28,524 nt of DNA from Pseudomonadota bacterium. Its GTDB lineage: Bacteria; Desulfobacterota; Syntrophia; Syntrophales; UBA5619. This document shows positions 1 through 8,126 of this stretch, piece after piece (the stretch's first letter is position 1; the number at the start of each line of letters is the position of its first letter). A program made the translations under genes and the position numbers. The stretch is from positions 1 through 28,524 of the forward strand of contig JAHIMW010000039.1 in assembly GCA_018896355.1 (NCBI GenBank), given 5' to 3'. Below the pieces are notes generated by a model. The model ran no database searches, was not told the origin of the DNA, and worked only from the letters and a program-made list of their open reading frames with translations.

Positions 1-18
1 CGTCGTTATTGTCGAGCC

Positions 19-213
19 ATGATCACGTCATTCCGATGCAGGGAAACTGAGAGAATATTCAAGGGAAAGTTTTCCGCAACCCTGCCGCAGGCGATTCAGA
101 AGGCGGCGGCCCGGAAATTGGAAATCATTGACGCAGCCAGGGATCTGGAAGATTTAAGGACACCGCCCTGCGGCTGTCTCGTTTTTTCGGGAATTCTGCT
201 CAATTTTGGATGA
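19..213 (+). pseudogene. Truncated HigB-like (RelE/ParE superfamily) toxin remnant
   Basis: The 64-residue reading frame opens with MITSFRCRETERIFKG and continues through RKLEIIDAARDLEDLRTPP. This resembles the first two thirds of HigB-family mRNA interferases, which typically start M-I-x-SFR and carry RKL...LDAA..L.DLR.PP. After the PP the frame leaves the family pattern and stops. The conserved C-terminal half (G.YSIRIN..WRI.F in the family) is absent, and no HigA-like antitoxin follows before position 347. HigB proteins are usually about 90 residues, so this is read as a decayed or truncated copy. The resemblance is judged by eye from memory of the family. It could also be a chance frame. 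Confidence 0.5.
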
Positions 214-282
214 ATCTTCAAACACGATACGAGCTTGAATCGGCGCGCGATTTATCGGCGTCCAGCATTGACCGGGAAGTCA

Positions 283-296
283 GGCCGCATGCGGCC
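283..296. repeat. 14-bp perfect palindrome
   Basis: GGCCGCATGCGGCC is its own reverse complement and lies about 50 bases beyond the stop codon of the minus-strand GAPDH paralogue. No T-run follows on either strand, so it is not a classical terminator. It may be a protein-binding site or a weak transcript-end hairpin. Confidence 0.4.
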
Positions 297-347
297 GCGT
301 AAGACGCGAGGTATGGTGGACCCATATTCACATAATCCCCATGATCC

Positions 348-1625
348 TCAACGAAACAGGCTTTGATGGATGTATGTGGTCAAATCACCGAGCCTGTTCG
401 TGTAGCTGCCGTATTCATTGTCATACCAGCCGAATATCTTGGCGTGAACGACGGGGATCCGTATGGTCGATTGTGATAGCGTCTTGAGAAACGCCTCCGG
501 TAGATCGGGGACATTGGAGAGGTCCACATCAATGAATGCGGTCCGGGTATGGTTGAATTGTCCTTCGATTACAATGGCCGCATCCATTCCGATCAGATCG
601 GTCGATACGTTCTGCTCTTCCGAATAGACCACCATATGGTCGTGATCGTTCGCCGCCTTTTTATAGATGTCGTTGAGCCTGTCTCTGCTCAAGGGGGCAT
701 GAGCGCCGTCCTTGTTTGCGCGGGCTTGAAAAGTCGCATTCAAGACGATCAATGATTCCGTATTCGTAGGCACCCGGATCGAATCCGCCATAAAACCGAT
801 ATTTTTCACCTCCGGAATCACCTGGCTGAGCGCTTCGGCTGCATTGGTGGAAGTGAGGATGATGTTGTTCAGCGTGCTTCTGCTCTTGCGCAGATCCTTT
901 TCGCCGGCCTTCGGCGTCTTGTCGAGGATGCTCTGCGAGTTGGTGACGGCATGAACCGTTGACATCGATGCGGTGAGGATCCTGCTGGTCGCCTGATCTT
1001 CGAGGAGCGGCTTGATCATGTGCGCGAGACCGGTTGTCGTGCAGGAAGCCGCTGAAACAATCGGGTGTTTCTTATGGTCGAATGCGGTGTGGTTGATCCC
1101 GTAGATGAGCGTGATCGCCTCGTCCGGCATGGCCAAAGCCTTGTTTTTTATTTTGAATGCCGAGGAATTGATAACGACTTTGGCGCCGCCGGCAAGGTGT
1201 CCGGCAATGGAACCGTTTTTATCATCCGGAGCGATGGTAGGATCCTGAAATTTTCCGGTGCAGTCCACCACCACATCGACGCCGTGGTTCCGCCAGCCGA
1301 TATCGGCGGGGTTTCGCGCCTCCCGCAGGATGGTGACGGGGATGCCGTCGATGAGGAGAGCACCCCTCTTTTCATCAACAATCCGGATCATCCTCTCCGC
1401 GTTGACGCCGCGCAGAAACCGGTGGATGGTTCCGTAGGTCGCATCCTTTTCAATCACTTGAGCGATGGCCGAAAGTCCGGTACCGACCCCTCGGCCGACA
1501 TTGACGACGATTTCCTGAAAATATTTTCTGCCGATATGGTGCCAGAGCGTAAGTTTCCCAATTCGCCCCAGGCTGTTGACGCCGAGAACCGGCCGCCTGC
1601 ATTCAAAAACCTCCACTTGACTCAT
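348..1625 (-). CDS. Divergent glyceraldehyde-3-phosphate dehydrogenase paralogue
   Basis: This 425-residue protein belongs to the phosphorylating GAPDH family but is about 90 residues longer than usual. The nucleotide-binding segment reads GVNSLGRIGK (15-24), where canonical enzymes have GxNGFGRIGR. The nucleophile is Cys195 in AASCTTTGLAH; the usual sequence is ASCTTNCLAP, so the Asn and second Cys after it are changed. His225 in STVHAVTNSQS is in the position of the catalytic His. The C terminus keeps WYDNEYGSY. Extra length is spread between roughly residues 25 and 115 and in the C-terminal half. It lies downstream of canonical gap on the same strand, 67 bases away, with a good ribosome-binding site (AAAGGAGGG). 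It may use a different substrate or cofactor, or have a regulatory role; which cannot be told from sequence alone. Confidence 0.88.
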   Translation of the reverse strand: MSQVEVFECRRPVLGVNSLGRIGKLTLWHHIGRKYFQEIVVNVGRGVGTGLSAIAQVIEKDATYGTIHRFLRGVNAERMIRIVDEKRGALLIDGIPVTILREARNPADIGWRNHGVDVVVDCTGKFQDPTIAPDDKNGSIAGHLAGGAKVVINSSAFKIKNKALAMPDEAITLIYGINHTAFDHKKHPIVSAASCTTTGLAHMIKPLLEDQATSRILTASMSTVHAVTNSQSILDKTPKAGEKDLRKSRSTLNNIILTSTNAAEALSQVIPEVKNIGFMADSIRVPTNTESLIVLNATFQARANKDGAHAPLSRDRLNDIYKKAANDHDHMVVYSEEQNVSTDLIGMDAAIVIEGQFNHTRTAFIDVDLSNVPDLPEAFLKTLSQSTIRIPVVHAKIFGWYDNEYGSYTNRLGDLTTYIHQSLFR

Positions 1626-1692
1626 ACGCCACCCTCCTTTCTTAAAACAGCCACGAATACAGCTCTTTTGGAAACCAAAGAGGTTCCCCCGC

Positions 1693-2700
1693 TCAGAGGC
1701 TGTTTGCTACGAGCTTCAGGAGATCGATCATCCGGCGGGAGAAGCCCCACTCGTTGTCGTACCATGCAAGAACTTTGATCAGATTGCCCTCGATCACCAT
1801 GGTCGATTTTCCGTCCACGATGGCGGAATGCGGGTTGCCCAGATAATCGATCGAGACCAGTTCTTCATCCGAATAGGCGAGGATCCCCTTCATCTTGCCC
1901 TCCGCCGCCTCTTTCAGCGCGGCGTTGATCTCTTCGACGGTCGCAACTTTCTCGATTTCGGCGACGAGGTCCACGACCGAGACGTCCGGTGTCGGAACCC
2001 TCATCGAGAATCCGTTGAGCTTTCCCTTCAGTTCCGGTAGCACCAGACCGACCGCTTTTGCGGCCCCGGTGGTCGTCGGGATCATGGACATGGCTGCGGC
2101 CCTGGCCCTGCGAAGGTCCTGATGCGCAAGATCCAGGATTCTCTGGTCATTCGTATAGGAGTGGATGGTGGTCATCAGCCCTCTTTTGACCCGGAAGTTC
2201 TCATGCAGAACCTTTGTGAAGGGCGCAAGACAATTGGTGGTGCAGGAGGCGTTGGAGATGATGTGGTGCTTTTGTGGATCATACAGGTAGTCATTGACTC
2301 CCATGACGATCGTGATGTCCTCGTCTTTGGCGGGGGCGGAAATCAGCACCTTTTTGGCGCCGCCGGAGGTGATGTGCACCTGCGCTTTGTCCCGGGAGGT
2401 GAATAGACCCGTCGATTCGATCACGATATCGACCCCCATCTCCTTCCAGGCGAGCCGGGCCGGGTCCCGTTCGGAAAAGACGCGGATCTCTTTGCCGTCG
2501 ATCACGATCGAATGCTCTTTTGCCTGGACATCGCCTTTGAAGATTCCGTGTACGGAATCATATTTGAAAAGATGGGATAAAGTTTTCGCATCCGCGATGT
2601 CGTTGACTGCGATCCATTCGATGGACGGATCGCCTTCCGCAGCCCGGATGATGTTCCTCCCGATCCTTCCGAAGCCGTTGATTCCTGCTTTGATGGTCAT
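1693..2700 (-). CDS. gap: Glyceraldehyde-3-phosphate dehydrogenase, type I
   Basis: This is a canonical 335-residue GAPDH, catalysing the NAD-dependent, phosphate-requiring oxidation of glyceraldehyde 3-phosphate to 1,3-bisphosphoglycerate in cytosolic glycolysis or gluconeogenesis. The Rossmann motif GINGFGRIGR is at 6-15. Asp after VN (VNDIAD, 32-37) suggests NAD preference. Cys153 lies in SNASCTTNCLAP and His180 in TTIHSYTNDQ. The C terminus has WYDNEWGFSRRM. A sigma70-like promoter sits just upstream, between this gene and nth, so it can be transcribed independently of fdhE-nth. It is followed by the divergent GAPDH paralogue, probably in the same transcript. Confidence 0.97.
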   Translation of the reverse strand: MTIKAGINGFGRIGRNIIRAAEGDPSIEWIAVNDIADAKTLSHLFKYDSVHGIFKGDVQAKEHSIVIDGKEIRVFSERDPARLAWKEMGVDIVIESTGLFTSRDKAQVHITSGGAKKVLISAPAKDEDITIVMGVNDYLYDPQKHHIISNASCTTNCLAPFTKVLHENFRVKRGLMTTIHSYTNDQRILDLAHQDLRRARAAAMSMIPTTTGAAKAVGLVLPELKGKLNGFSMRVPTPDVSVVDLVAEIEKVATVEEINAALKEAAEGKMKGILAYSDEELVSIDYLGNPHSAIVDGKSTMVIEGNLIKVLAWYDNEWGFSRRMIDLLKLVANSL

Positions 2701-2760
2701 TTAAGCGTTCCCCCTTCTCTTGGCCCGTGCCGGAGCATGGGCGTTATTCATGTTGGTCTG

Positions 2761-2788
2761 ATTGTATCACCATACCCAAAAGTGTCAA
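2761..2788 (-). promoter_or_regulatory. Sigma70-like promoter for gap
   Basis: On the minus strand TTGACA (2788-2783) is followed after 16 bases by TACAAT (2766-2761). It lies immediately past the nth stop codon and about 60 bases before the gap start, so it probably drives gap and its paralogue. Confidence 0.6.
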
Positions 2789-2792
2789 TGCA

Positions 2793-3539
2793 TTATACAA
2801 GGATGATCTTCCCGGAGATGTCTATGGCTGCGAAACAAAAAATCGATCCGTCAGCGGCTTTTTTTATGCCGACACGATCGCAATATGCCGCCACAGGGCA
2901 GCCGCTGCAGAGAGGAGAAACGGGGCGGCAGGTGTTCCTCCCGAAAGCGACGAGCAGCGTGTTGTAGCGGGACCAGTTTTCCGGGGGCAGTTTTGCCCGA
3001 AGCGCGCGTTCCGTCTCGTCGGGGGTTTTCGTCCGGACGTAGCCGAGCCGGTTGGAGATCCGGTGCACGTGGGTGTCCACGCAGAGACCGGCCCCGTTGA
3101 AACCGAGGGTGACGACGAGATTGGCCGTCTTTCGTCCGACCCCCCGGAAGGTCAGAAGTTCTTCGGTACTGTCCGGTACGCGGGACCGGTAACGGTCGAT
3201 GAGCTCCCGGCAGACATGGAGGATCGTTTCGGTCTTGTTCCGGTAAAATCCGACGGGGTAGATCGCATTCCGGATCTCCTCTTCGGCAAGACCAGCCATC
3301 TCTTCCGGCGTGGAGGCGAGGGCGAAGAGCCGCTCCGTCGCCGCCGCCGTCACTTCATCCTTGGTCCGGAGGCTGAGGAGCGTGGAGATCAGGATCTCAA
3401 AGGGGTCGCGGTGTTCCAGGGCCAGCTGCGTAACGATAGGAAGCTCTTTTTTCTCCAGCTCCCGCTCCAGAAGGCGGATGATTGCCGCCATATCCCTGTC
3501 GTCCATCCATCTTCTCCGCCTGCGAGAGGCCAGTTCCAT
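2793..3539 (-). CDS. nth: Endonuclease III (DNA glycosylase/AP lyase)
   Basis: This is a helix-hairpin-helix base-excision repair enzyme that removes oxidised pyrimidines and cleaves abasic sites. The HhH segment is FRGVGRKTANLVV (131-143) with catalytic Lys137. The catalytic Asp is Asp155 in VDTHVHRISNRLG. The iron-sulfur cluster loop is Cys204-x6-Cys211-x2-Cys214-x5-Cys220, exactly the Nth spacing. STLLSLRTKDEVT replaces the LSAQATD of the E. coli enzyme, as in many non-enteric homologues. About 25 residues follow the cluster, longer than E. coli Nth. The start is uncertain: Met12 (3506) has a better upstream GGAG than Met1. The gene begins about 30 bases after fdhE and is probably cotranscribed with it. 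Confidence 0.95.
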   Translation of the reverse strand: MELASRRRRRWMDDRDMAAIIRLLERELEKKELPIVTQLALEHRDPFEILISTLLSLRTKDEVTAAATERLFALASTPEEMAGLAEEEIRNAIYPVGFYRNKTETILHVCRELIDRYRSRVPDSTEELLTFRGVGRKTANLVVTLGFNGAGLCVDTHVHRISNRLGYVRTKTPDETERALRAKLPPENWSRYNTLLVAFGRNTCRPVSPLCSGCPVAAYCDRVGIKKAADGSIFCFAAIDISGKIILV

Positions 3540-3570
3540 CTACGCGACTTTAAGACCTTTTACGGGGTTG

Positions 3571-4404
3571 TCAGTCATAGCCCTCGTCGTTGGCCAGCAT
3601 ATCCAGATGGAGCGTGGCGATGTCCTCCACGTCCAGGTCCGCCTTCTGTTTCGCCCCCCGGAAGTCGACGATCTTGATGTAACGCTTGCACTCGTTGCAG
3701 ACATCGACGCGGTAACGTTCATCCCCGTCGATCGTGAAGTAGGCGAGGCTCTGCTGCTCCTCGTTGCCGCAAAAGGGGCATTTGATGTGCCGGTAGATCC
3801 AGTCGAAGCCGCACTGATTGCAGAAAAGGTAACGGTTTTCCTTCTTGCCCCGAATCTCGCCGATCTTGGGTTCGCGGCCGCAGATGGGGCAGTAACCCTC
3901 CTCCCATCCCGCCTTCGCGGCGGCGGCGCCGTAGCGTGTCACAACCATCTCCAGGGCCGGCCTCAGGCTCTCTTCAATGAAAAGCTCTACAAGATCGAAG
4001 GAGGGATTCTCCTCGTCTGCCGCCTCTTCTTCCTCGGGCAGCGGGTTGAAGGATTCATAGATCAGGTCGTTGAAACGGATTTCACCCTCGATGATCTTCC
4101 TTGCCATTTCATCGGTTTCGCCGGGCGCCCTCTTTTCCGCGATTTCAAGCAGGGCCAGAAAATAGTCCTGAGGTTCGATGAGGTTGCCGGTGACCGAAGA
4201 GAAATCGACGAGGGGGAATCCCCCAGCCATCTTCGCAGGGATCAACTTTTCATCGACGGGGAATGTTTCCCGCTGCATCCGGCGGCGGTATTCCTCGCGG
4301 AGGATCATGATCTCCTCCAGGATATCAAGAAGTTCCGTGTAATGGGGGCTTAGGGCCCGGTGTGTTTGTATCGTCTGCAATGAATCTTTCAATATCGTCG
4401 CCAT
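3571..4404 (-). CDS. fdhE: Formate dehydrogenase accessory protein FdhE-like
   Basis: This 277-residue protein has the C-terminal rubredoxin-like zinc/iron region of FdhE: four CxxC pairs at 172/175 (YCPICGREP), 195/198 (FCNQCGFDW), 209/212 (CPFCGN) and 236/239 (VCNECKRYIK). The N-terminal half is helical and acidic, with no membrane segment. FdhE proteins are required for activity of respiratory or membrane-associated formate dehydrogenases and are thought to bind their catalytic subunits. No formate dehydrogenase gene lies in the window. A likely promoter lies at 4444-4472, and AAAGGAG stands about nine bases before the ATG. It is the first gene of the fdhE-nth pair. Confidence 0.9.
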   Translation of the reverse strand: MATILKDSLQTIQTHRALSPHYTELLDILEEIMILREEYRRRMQRETFPVDEKLIPAKMAGGFPLVDFSSVTGNLIEPQDYFLALLEIAEKRAPGETDEMARKIIEGEIRFNDLIYESFNPLPEEEEAADEENPSFDLVELFIEESLRPALEMVVTRYGAAAAKAGWEEGYCPICGREPKIGEIRGKKENRYLFCNQCGFDWIYRHIKCPFCGNEEQQSLAYFTIDGDERYRVDVCNECKRYIKIVDFRGAKQKADLDVEDIATLHLDMLANDEGYD

Positions 4405-4443
4405 GCCGGCTGATCTCCTTTTGTATTGTACGAAGTATGGCGG

Positions 4444-4472
4444 TCTATATCCCCTTTCCTGCTCAAGTTCAA
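4444..4472 (-). promoter_or_regulatory. Probable promoter for fdhE-nth
   Basis: On the minus strand TTGAAC (4472-4467) is separated by 17 bases from TATAGA (4449-4444), about 40 bases ahead of the fdhE start. Match to the sigma70 consensus is moderate. Confidence 0.45.
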
Positions 4473-4688
4473 GTTATATTTGCCGAGGTTTCGGTTGGGC
4501 CTGCGCTGCAAATATGCATTCAAATACAATATATTACAAGTATAGCTTTGGCCGGCACTGCGATCTGCGGCAGACCGGGGCGGTCGCTCTTCCCGGGACC
4601 CGTGATTCGGGATCTGCAACGCGCCGTCAAGGTGCCTAACAGGGCCGTCATTGTCAAAAGAAAACGTCAAAAAAACTGTTGATTGTGC

Positions 4689-4717
4689 TTGACGACTCCG
4701 GGGAAAATCCATATACT
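4689..4717 (+). promoter_or_regulatory. Sigma70 promoter for the tctCBA transporter operon
   Basis: TTGACG (4689-4694), a 17-base spacer and TATACT (4712-4717) form a near-consensus promoter. The expected transcript start near 4724 leaves a leader of about 155 bases before tctC. The rest of the 4405-4880 gap holds the fdhE promoter and AT-rich sequence around 4510-4550 with no convincing gene. Confidence 0.7.
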
Positions 4718-4731
4718 GCACCGGCTTTCAT

Positions 4732-4741
4732 GTGTTAACAC
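4732..4741. promoter_or_regulatory. Palindromic operator candidate
   Basis: GTGTTAACAC is a perfect 10-bp palindrome located about 8 to 17 bases after the predicted transcript start of the tct operon, a usual place for a repressor operator. The cognate regulator is not in the window. Confidence 0.45.
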
Positions 4742-4834
4742 AGCTACATCTATCAAGGTACAGGTTACTGTGGGAATCCCGCGATAGCTGTTTGTTGCAT
4801 TCGCTTCGGAGGCAGATGTGACCCTTTGGGATTC
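4740..4834 (+). promoter_or_regulatory. Structured leader with alternative stems upstream of tctC
   Basis: ACAGCTA (4740-4746) can pair with TAGCTGT (4785-4791), enclosing a small GGGAATCCC hairpin (4772-4780). The same GAATCCC (4774-4780) can instead pair perfectly with GGGATTC (4828-4834). Two mutually exclusive stems in a leader suggest an RNA switch or attenuator, but no known riboswitch class was recognised. Confidence 0.35.
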
Positions 4835-4880
4835 AAGCCGTACCCAATAACCGTATTAACCGAGAAAAGGAGGGAAAGGT

Positions 4881-5852
4881 ATGAAGAAGGCAATGTTTTT
4901 TTTAGTGGTCTTTGTTGTCATGGGGCTGGTGGCGGGTGTCGGGAACGTCTCGGCGGCCCCGTATCCCGAGCGGGCCATTGAAATCATCGTTCCGTTCGGC
5001 GTCGGCGGCGGCAGCGACACGGCGGCAAGGGCCGTAGCGGAAGGAATGAAACCTCTTCTGAAAGTGCCGTTGGTGATAAACAATATGTCGGGGGGCGGAG
5101 GGACCAAGGGGATGCTCTATGCCTCCCAGCAGCCGGCCGACGGCTATACGGTCCTGGCGATCACCACCTCTCATCTCATCGATGCCGTTAAACCGAAGAC
5201 GCGTGCACAGCTGCTGAGGGATTTTGATCCCATCATGCGGATCCAGTGGGATACGTCGGCGGTGACGATTGCCGGCGATTCCAAGTTCAAGACGCTTGCC
5301 GATCTGATCGAGTATGGAAAGAAGAATCCCAAGATGCTGAAATTCGCCGGGACCTCGCCGGGGGGCTGGTCTGAGATCCAGACGGTGGCCTTTTTCAAGG
5401 GGGTGGGTGTCGATGCGACGTTCGTCCCGTTCGATTCCGGGGCGGAGATCAAGGCGGCGATCCTCGGCGGACATATCCATGGCGCGGTGGAGGAGCTTGC
5501 CGAGACGCTGCCGCTGATCGAAGCGGGCAAGCTGCGGTCGCTCGCGGTGATCATGGAAAAACGGCATCCGGCCCTTCCCAACGTTCCCTGTACCGCGGAG
5601 TTGGGCTTCAATTACACGCACGGTTTGATGAGGGCCTGGGGGGTTAAGAAGGGAACGCCTCCGGACCGGATCCAATACCTTCATGACGTGATCAAGAAGG
5701 CCCTGGATGTGCCGATCTATAAGAAATTCGTTCAGGACAACCACCTCTATGCCCGTCCGGGATACCTGGGTCCCGAGGAGACGAGAAAATACTGGGACGA
5801 CGAGGTCAAATTCTTCACGGAAACCCTTAAAACTCTGGGTTACGTGAAGTAA
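4881..5852 (+). CDS. tctC: TTT-family transporter periplasmic substrate-binding protein (TctC/Bug)
   Basis: This 323-residue extracytoplasmic solute receptor belongs to the tripartite tricarboxylate transporter family. A signal peptide is clear: MKKAMF, a hydrophobic core, then NVSA-APYPE, with cleavage near residue 25. The mature start, YPERAIEIIVPFGVGGGSDTAAR, is the typical Bug-family binding-loop motif. GTSPGG near residue 160 and the C-terminal ALDVPIYKKFV...GYLGPEE region also fit. Start choice is supported by AAAGGAGGG upstream. It is first in tctC-tctB-tctA. The family binds carboxylates such as citrate, tricarballylate, malate, glutarate or aromatic acids. The catabolic genes downstream make a dicarboxylate such as glutarate plausible, but the ligand cannot be read from sequence. 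Confidence 0.93.
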   Translation: MKKAMFFLVVFVVMGLVAGVGNVSAAPYPERAIEIIVPFGVGGGSDTAARAVAEGMKPLLKVPLVINNMSGGGGTKGMLYASQQPADGYTVLAITTSHLIDAVKPKTRAQLLRDFDPIMRIQWDTSAVTIAGDSKFKTLADLIEYGKKNPKMLKFAGTSPGGWSEIQTVAFFKGVGVDATFVPFDSGAEIKAAILGGHIHGAVEELAETLPLIEAGKLRSLAVIMEKRHPALPNVPCTAELGFNYTHGLMRAWGVKKGTPPDRIQYLHDVIKKALDVPIYKKFVQDNHLYARPGYLGPEETRKYWDDEVKFFTETLKTLGYVK

Positions 5853-5931
5853 TCCTCCCTTTTCAACATCCATCGGCGCTGTGCGGAGAAGGCTCTTGAC
5901 TCCGCACGGCGCCGGATCATCGAGGGAAACC

Positions 5932-6441
5932 ATGAAGAAAGGTGAAATCGTTCTCGGCGCGTTCTGCGTCGCATTTTTTTCGTTCATGTTTTACGAGGCA
6001 TTCAAATTGCATGGGGTCGGGCGCTTCGGTGAAGTGGGCAGCGGTTTCTGGCCGATGCTCTCCCTCGTGGTCTCCGTGATCCTCAGTCTGAGTTGGCTTG
6101 TTTCGACCTTCGTAGCGCTCGCCAAGGAAAAGGGCAAGGCCGCTGAGAAACCCACACCGGAGACCATCGCCGCGGCGGGGAGTCGCCGGAAGAAGGTTGC
6201 GCTCAGCGTCGTCTGTATTTTGGTTTATATCATCGTGATGCCCTGGATCGGCTTTATCCTGTCGACTTTTCTATTCGTTCCCGCGTTCGCCATCGCACTG
6301 GGAGAGAGAAGAAGGCTGGTCCTGATCATCTCGCCGTTTCTGATCACCGCGATCACGATTCTTGTCTTTGCGAAGTTCATCACGATCCCGTTTCCCAAAG
6401 GTGCGGGTATCTTCGTCGAATTCAGCCGCCTTTTTTATTAG
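5932..6441 (+). CDS. tctB: TTT transporter small membrane subunit (TctB)
   Basis: The start is set at 5932 (MKKGEIVLGAFC), where GAGGGAAA precedes the ATG; an upstream in-frame GTG would add a polar leader unlike the family. The 169-residue protein has four predicted membrane spans: about 5-22, 40-60, 85-105 and 115-150, the last split in two. A cytosolic lysine-rich loop (KEKGKAAEKP) follows span two. TctB is poorly conserved and is recognised mainly by size, topology and its position between TctC and TctA. It forms the integral membrane complex with TctA. Confidence 0.88.
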   Translation: MKKGEIVLGAFCVAFFSFMFYEAFKLHGVGRFGEVGSGFWPMLSLVVSVILSLSWLVSTFVALAKEKGKAAEKPTPETIAAAGSRRKKVALSVVCILVYIIVMPWIGFILSTFLFVPAFAIALGERRRLVLIISPFLITAITILVFAKFITIPFPKGAGIFVEFSRLFY

Positions 6442-6459
6442 CCATCGAGGTGCCATAAC

Positions 6460-7950
6460 ATGTTCGACCATTATTTGAATGCCTTTGCAACCGTCCTTCT
6501 CCCGCAGAACATCCTGGCGATGGGGCTGGGAGGACTCTGGGGTCTGCTGGCCGGCGCCCTCCCGGGGATCAGCACGTCGATGGGGATTGTCCTGCTGTTG
6601 TCCTTCACCTATACGCTCTCACCGATAACAGCCTTCTGCATGCTCGTGGCCGCCTACTGCGGGGGAATCACCGGCGGCTCCATAACGTCGATCCTCTTCG
6701 GCATCCCCGGAGAACCCTCCTCGGTTCCCACCGTGATCGAGGGGCATGCGCTTGCCAAGCAGGGCCATGCCGCCTATGCCCTGTGGACTTTCCTGCTCTG
6801 TTCCATCTTCGGCGGAATCTTCAGTGTGCTGGTCATGATGGCGGCGACGCCGCTGATTGCCAATTTTGCGCTGAGGTTCGGTCCCCCCGAGTTCTTCGCG
6901 CTGACCATCCTCGGGTTGAGCGTCGTTTCAGGCCTGTCGGGAGGCTCGCTGCTGAAAGGTTTCCTCTCCTGTTTCTTCGGGCTTTTCCTGGCGACGATCG
7001 GGACCGACGGTATTACGGGGGGGGAGAGGTTCACCTTCGACACGATGGTCCTGTTAGGGGGGATCAACTTCGTCACCGCGATGGTGGGCCTGCTGGCCGT
7101 ATCGGAGATCCTGATCGAGGCGGAGGAGCCTTTCAAGGAATACAAAGGACACGTCGGCTATCGGGGCATGAAGGCGGAGATGCCGAAATTCTCGCTGTTT
7201 AAAAAGAACTGGTTCAATCTGATCCGCTCTCCGATCATCGGTACGGTCGTCGGCGCCCTGCCCGGCGCAGGGGCGACCATCGCCTCGTTTCTGGCATACG
7301 GTGAGGCGGCGAGAACATCGAAGGAGCCGGAGAAATTCGGCCACGGCGCCGTGGATGGTCTGATGGCCGCCGAGTGCGCGAACAACGCCTCCACAGGCGG
7401 ATCGATGACCATCCTGCTTTCATTGGGTCTTCCGGGCAGCAACACGACCGCGATGATGATCGCAGCCTTCATGATCCATGGTATGCAACCCGGCCCCCTG
7501 CTGCTTTCCACCCGGCCTGAGATCGTTTACGGGATCTTCGTGGCGATGCTGCTCTCCAATCTCTTCCTGCTGGTCTTGACGATCGTGGGTATCCGGCTCT
7601 TTCTTGAGTTGAACCGGCTGCCCTATTCGGTATTTTCAGCCGCGATCATCATCCTTTGCGTGATCGGGGCCTTCGGGCTGCAGAATAGCATGGACGACCT
7701 CTTTATCATGTTCGCCTTCGGGATCATCGGCTATGTGATGAGAAAATTCGGCATCCCCGTCGCCCCGGCGATCCTGGCCCTCGTTCTGGGAGATATGGCG
7801 GAGCTTGCCCTGAGAAGGTCGCTCCTGCTCTCGCTCGGGGATCCCATGATCCTGATCAGCCGGCCCATCAGCGTCGTCCTGCTGGCCGGCGCCGTGTTCT
7901 CCATCGTCTATCCCCTGTTCAAGAAACCGAAGATGCTTCAGGAATTATAG
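6460..7950 (+). CDS. tctA: TTT transporter large membrane subunit (TctA)
   Basis: This 496-residue integral membrane protein has about ten to twelve hydrophobic spans and the two TctA signature stretches. These are GLLAGALPGISTSMGI near the N terminus and the repeat-like GALPGAGATIASFLAYGEAA in the middle, followed by ECANNASTGGSMTILLSLGLPGS. These glycine/proline-rich re-entrant segments define the family and are thought to form the substrate path. Transport is a secondary, cation-coupled uptake using the TctC receptor. It starts 18 bases after tctB. The next downstream sequence is a broken MmgE/PrpD gene, suggesting that the operon once continued directly into a catabolic enzyme. Confidence 0.96.
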   Translation: MFDHYLNAFATVLLPQNILAMGLGGLWGLLAGALPGISTSMGIVLLLSFTYTLSPITAFCMLVAAYCGGITGGSITSILFGIPGEPSSVPTVIEGHALAKQGHAAYALWTFLLCSIFGGIFSVLVMMAATPLIANFALRFGPPEFFALTILGLSVVSGLSGGSLLKGFLSCFFGLFLATIGTDGITGGERFTFDTMVLLGGINFVTAMVGLLAVSEILIEAEEPFKEYKGHVGYRGMKAEMPKFSLFKKNWFNLIRSPIIGTVVGALPGAGATIASFLAYGEAARTSKEPEKFGHGAVDGLMAAECANNASTGGSMTILLSLGLPGSNTTAMMIAAFMIHGMQPGPLLLSTRPEIVYGIFVAMLLSNLFLLVLTIVGIRLFLELNRLPYSVFSAAIIILCVIGAFGLQNSMDDLFIMFAFGIIGYVMRKFGIPVAPAILALVLGDMAELALRRSLLLSLGDPMILISRPISVVLLAGAVFSIVYPLFKKPKMLQEL

Positions 7951-7962
7951 GGGAGAGACCCG

Positions 7963-8126
7963 ATGGAAGAAGTCACACGATTATTGGCTGGTTTTGCCAG
8001 CCGTCTTGAATTCGGTACATTGGATACCGATTTGATTTCGACGACTGCCTCAATGCGAAGATTCATCCCGGGGCCCCGGTAATTCCGGCGGCCATCGCCT
8101 CATTCATGCGCAGGGAAGAAGGATGA
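7963..8126 (+). pseudogene. Decayed MmgE/PrpD family remnant
   Basis: A good ribosome-binding site precedes an ATG at 7963. The frame reads MEEVTRLLAGFASRLEF, like the N terminus of MmgE/PrpD proteins, and stops at 8080-8082. In another frame, 8031-8126 encodes FDFDDCLNAKIHPGAPVIPA and then AIASFMRREEG-stop. The piece from DFDD to IHPGAPVIPAA is the typical active-site region of this family, normally about 60 residues beyond the N-terminal segment. Thus an internal stretch is lost, the frame is shifted and nearly the whole gene (usually about 450 residues) is gone. The family includes 2-methylcitrate dehydratase and related hydro-lyases or isomerases, often next to TTT transporters. The remaining 120 bases before the next gene show nothing recognisable. 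Confidence 0.7.

Noticed and set aside
1065..1778. 237-codon open frame on the plus strand across the GAPDH paralogue
   Set aside because: It is antisense to a clear GAPDH gene, has no ribosome-binding site and its translation is low-complexity.
4389..4721. 110-codon minus-strand frame in the fdhE-tctC gap
   Set aside because: It overlaps the fdhE start and both divergent promoters, and shows no recognisable motif.
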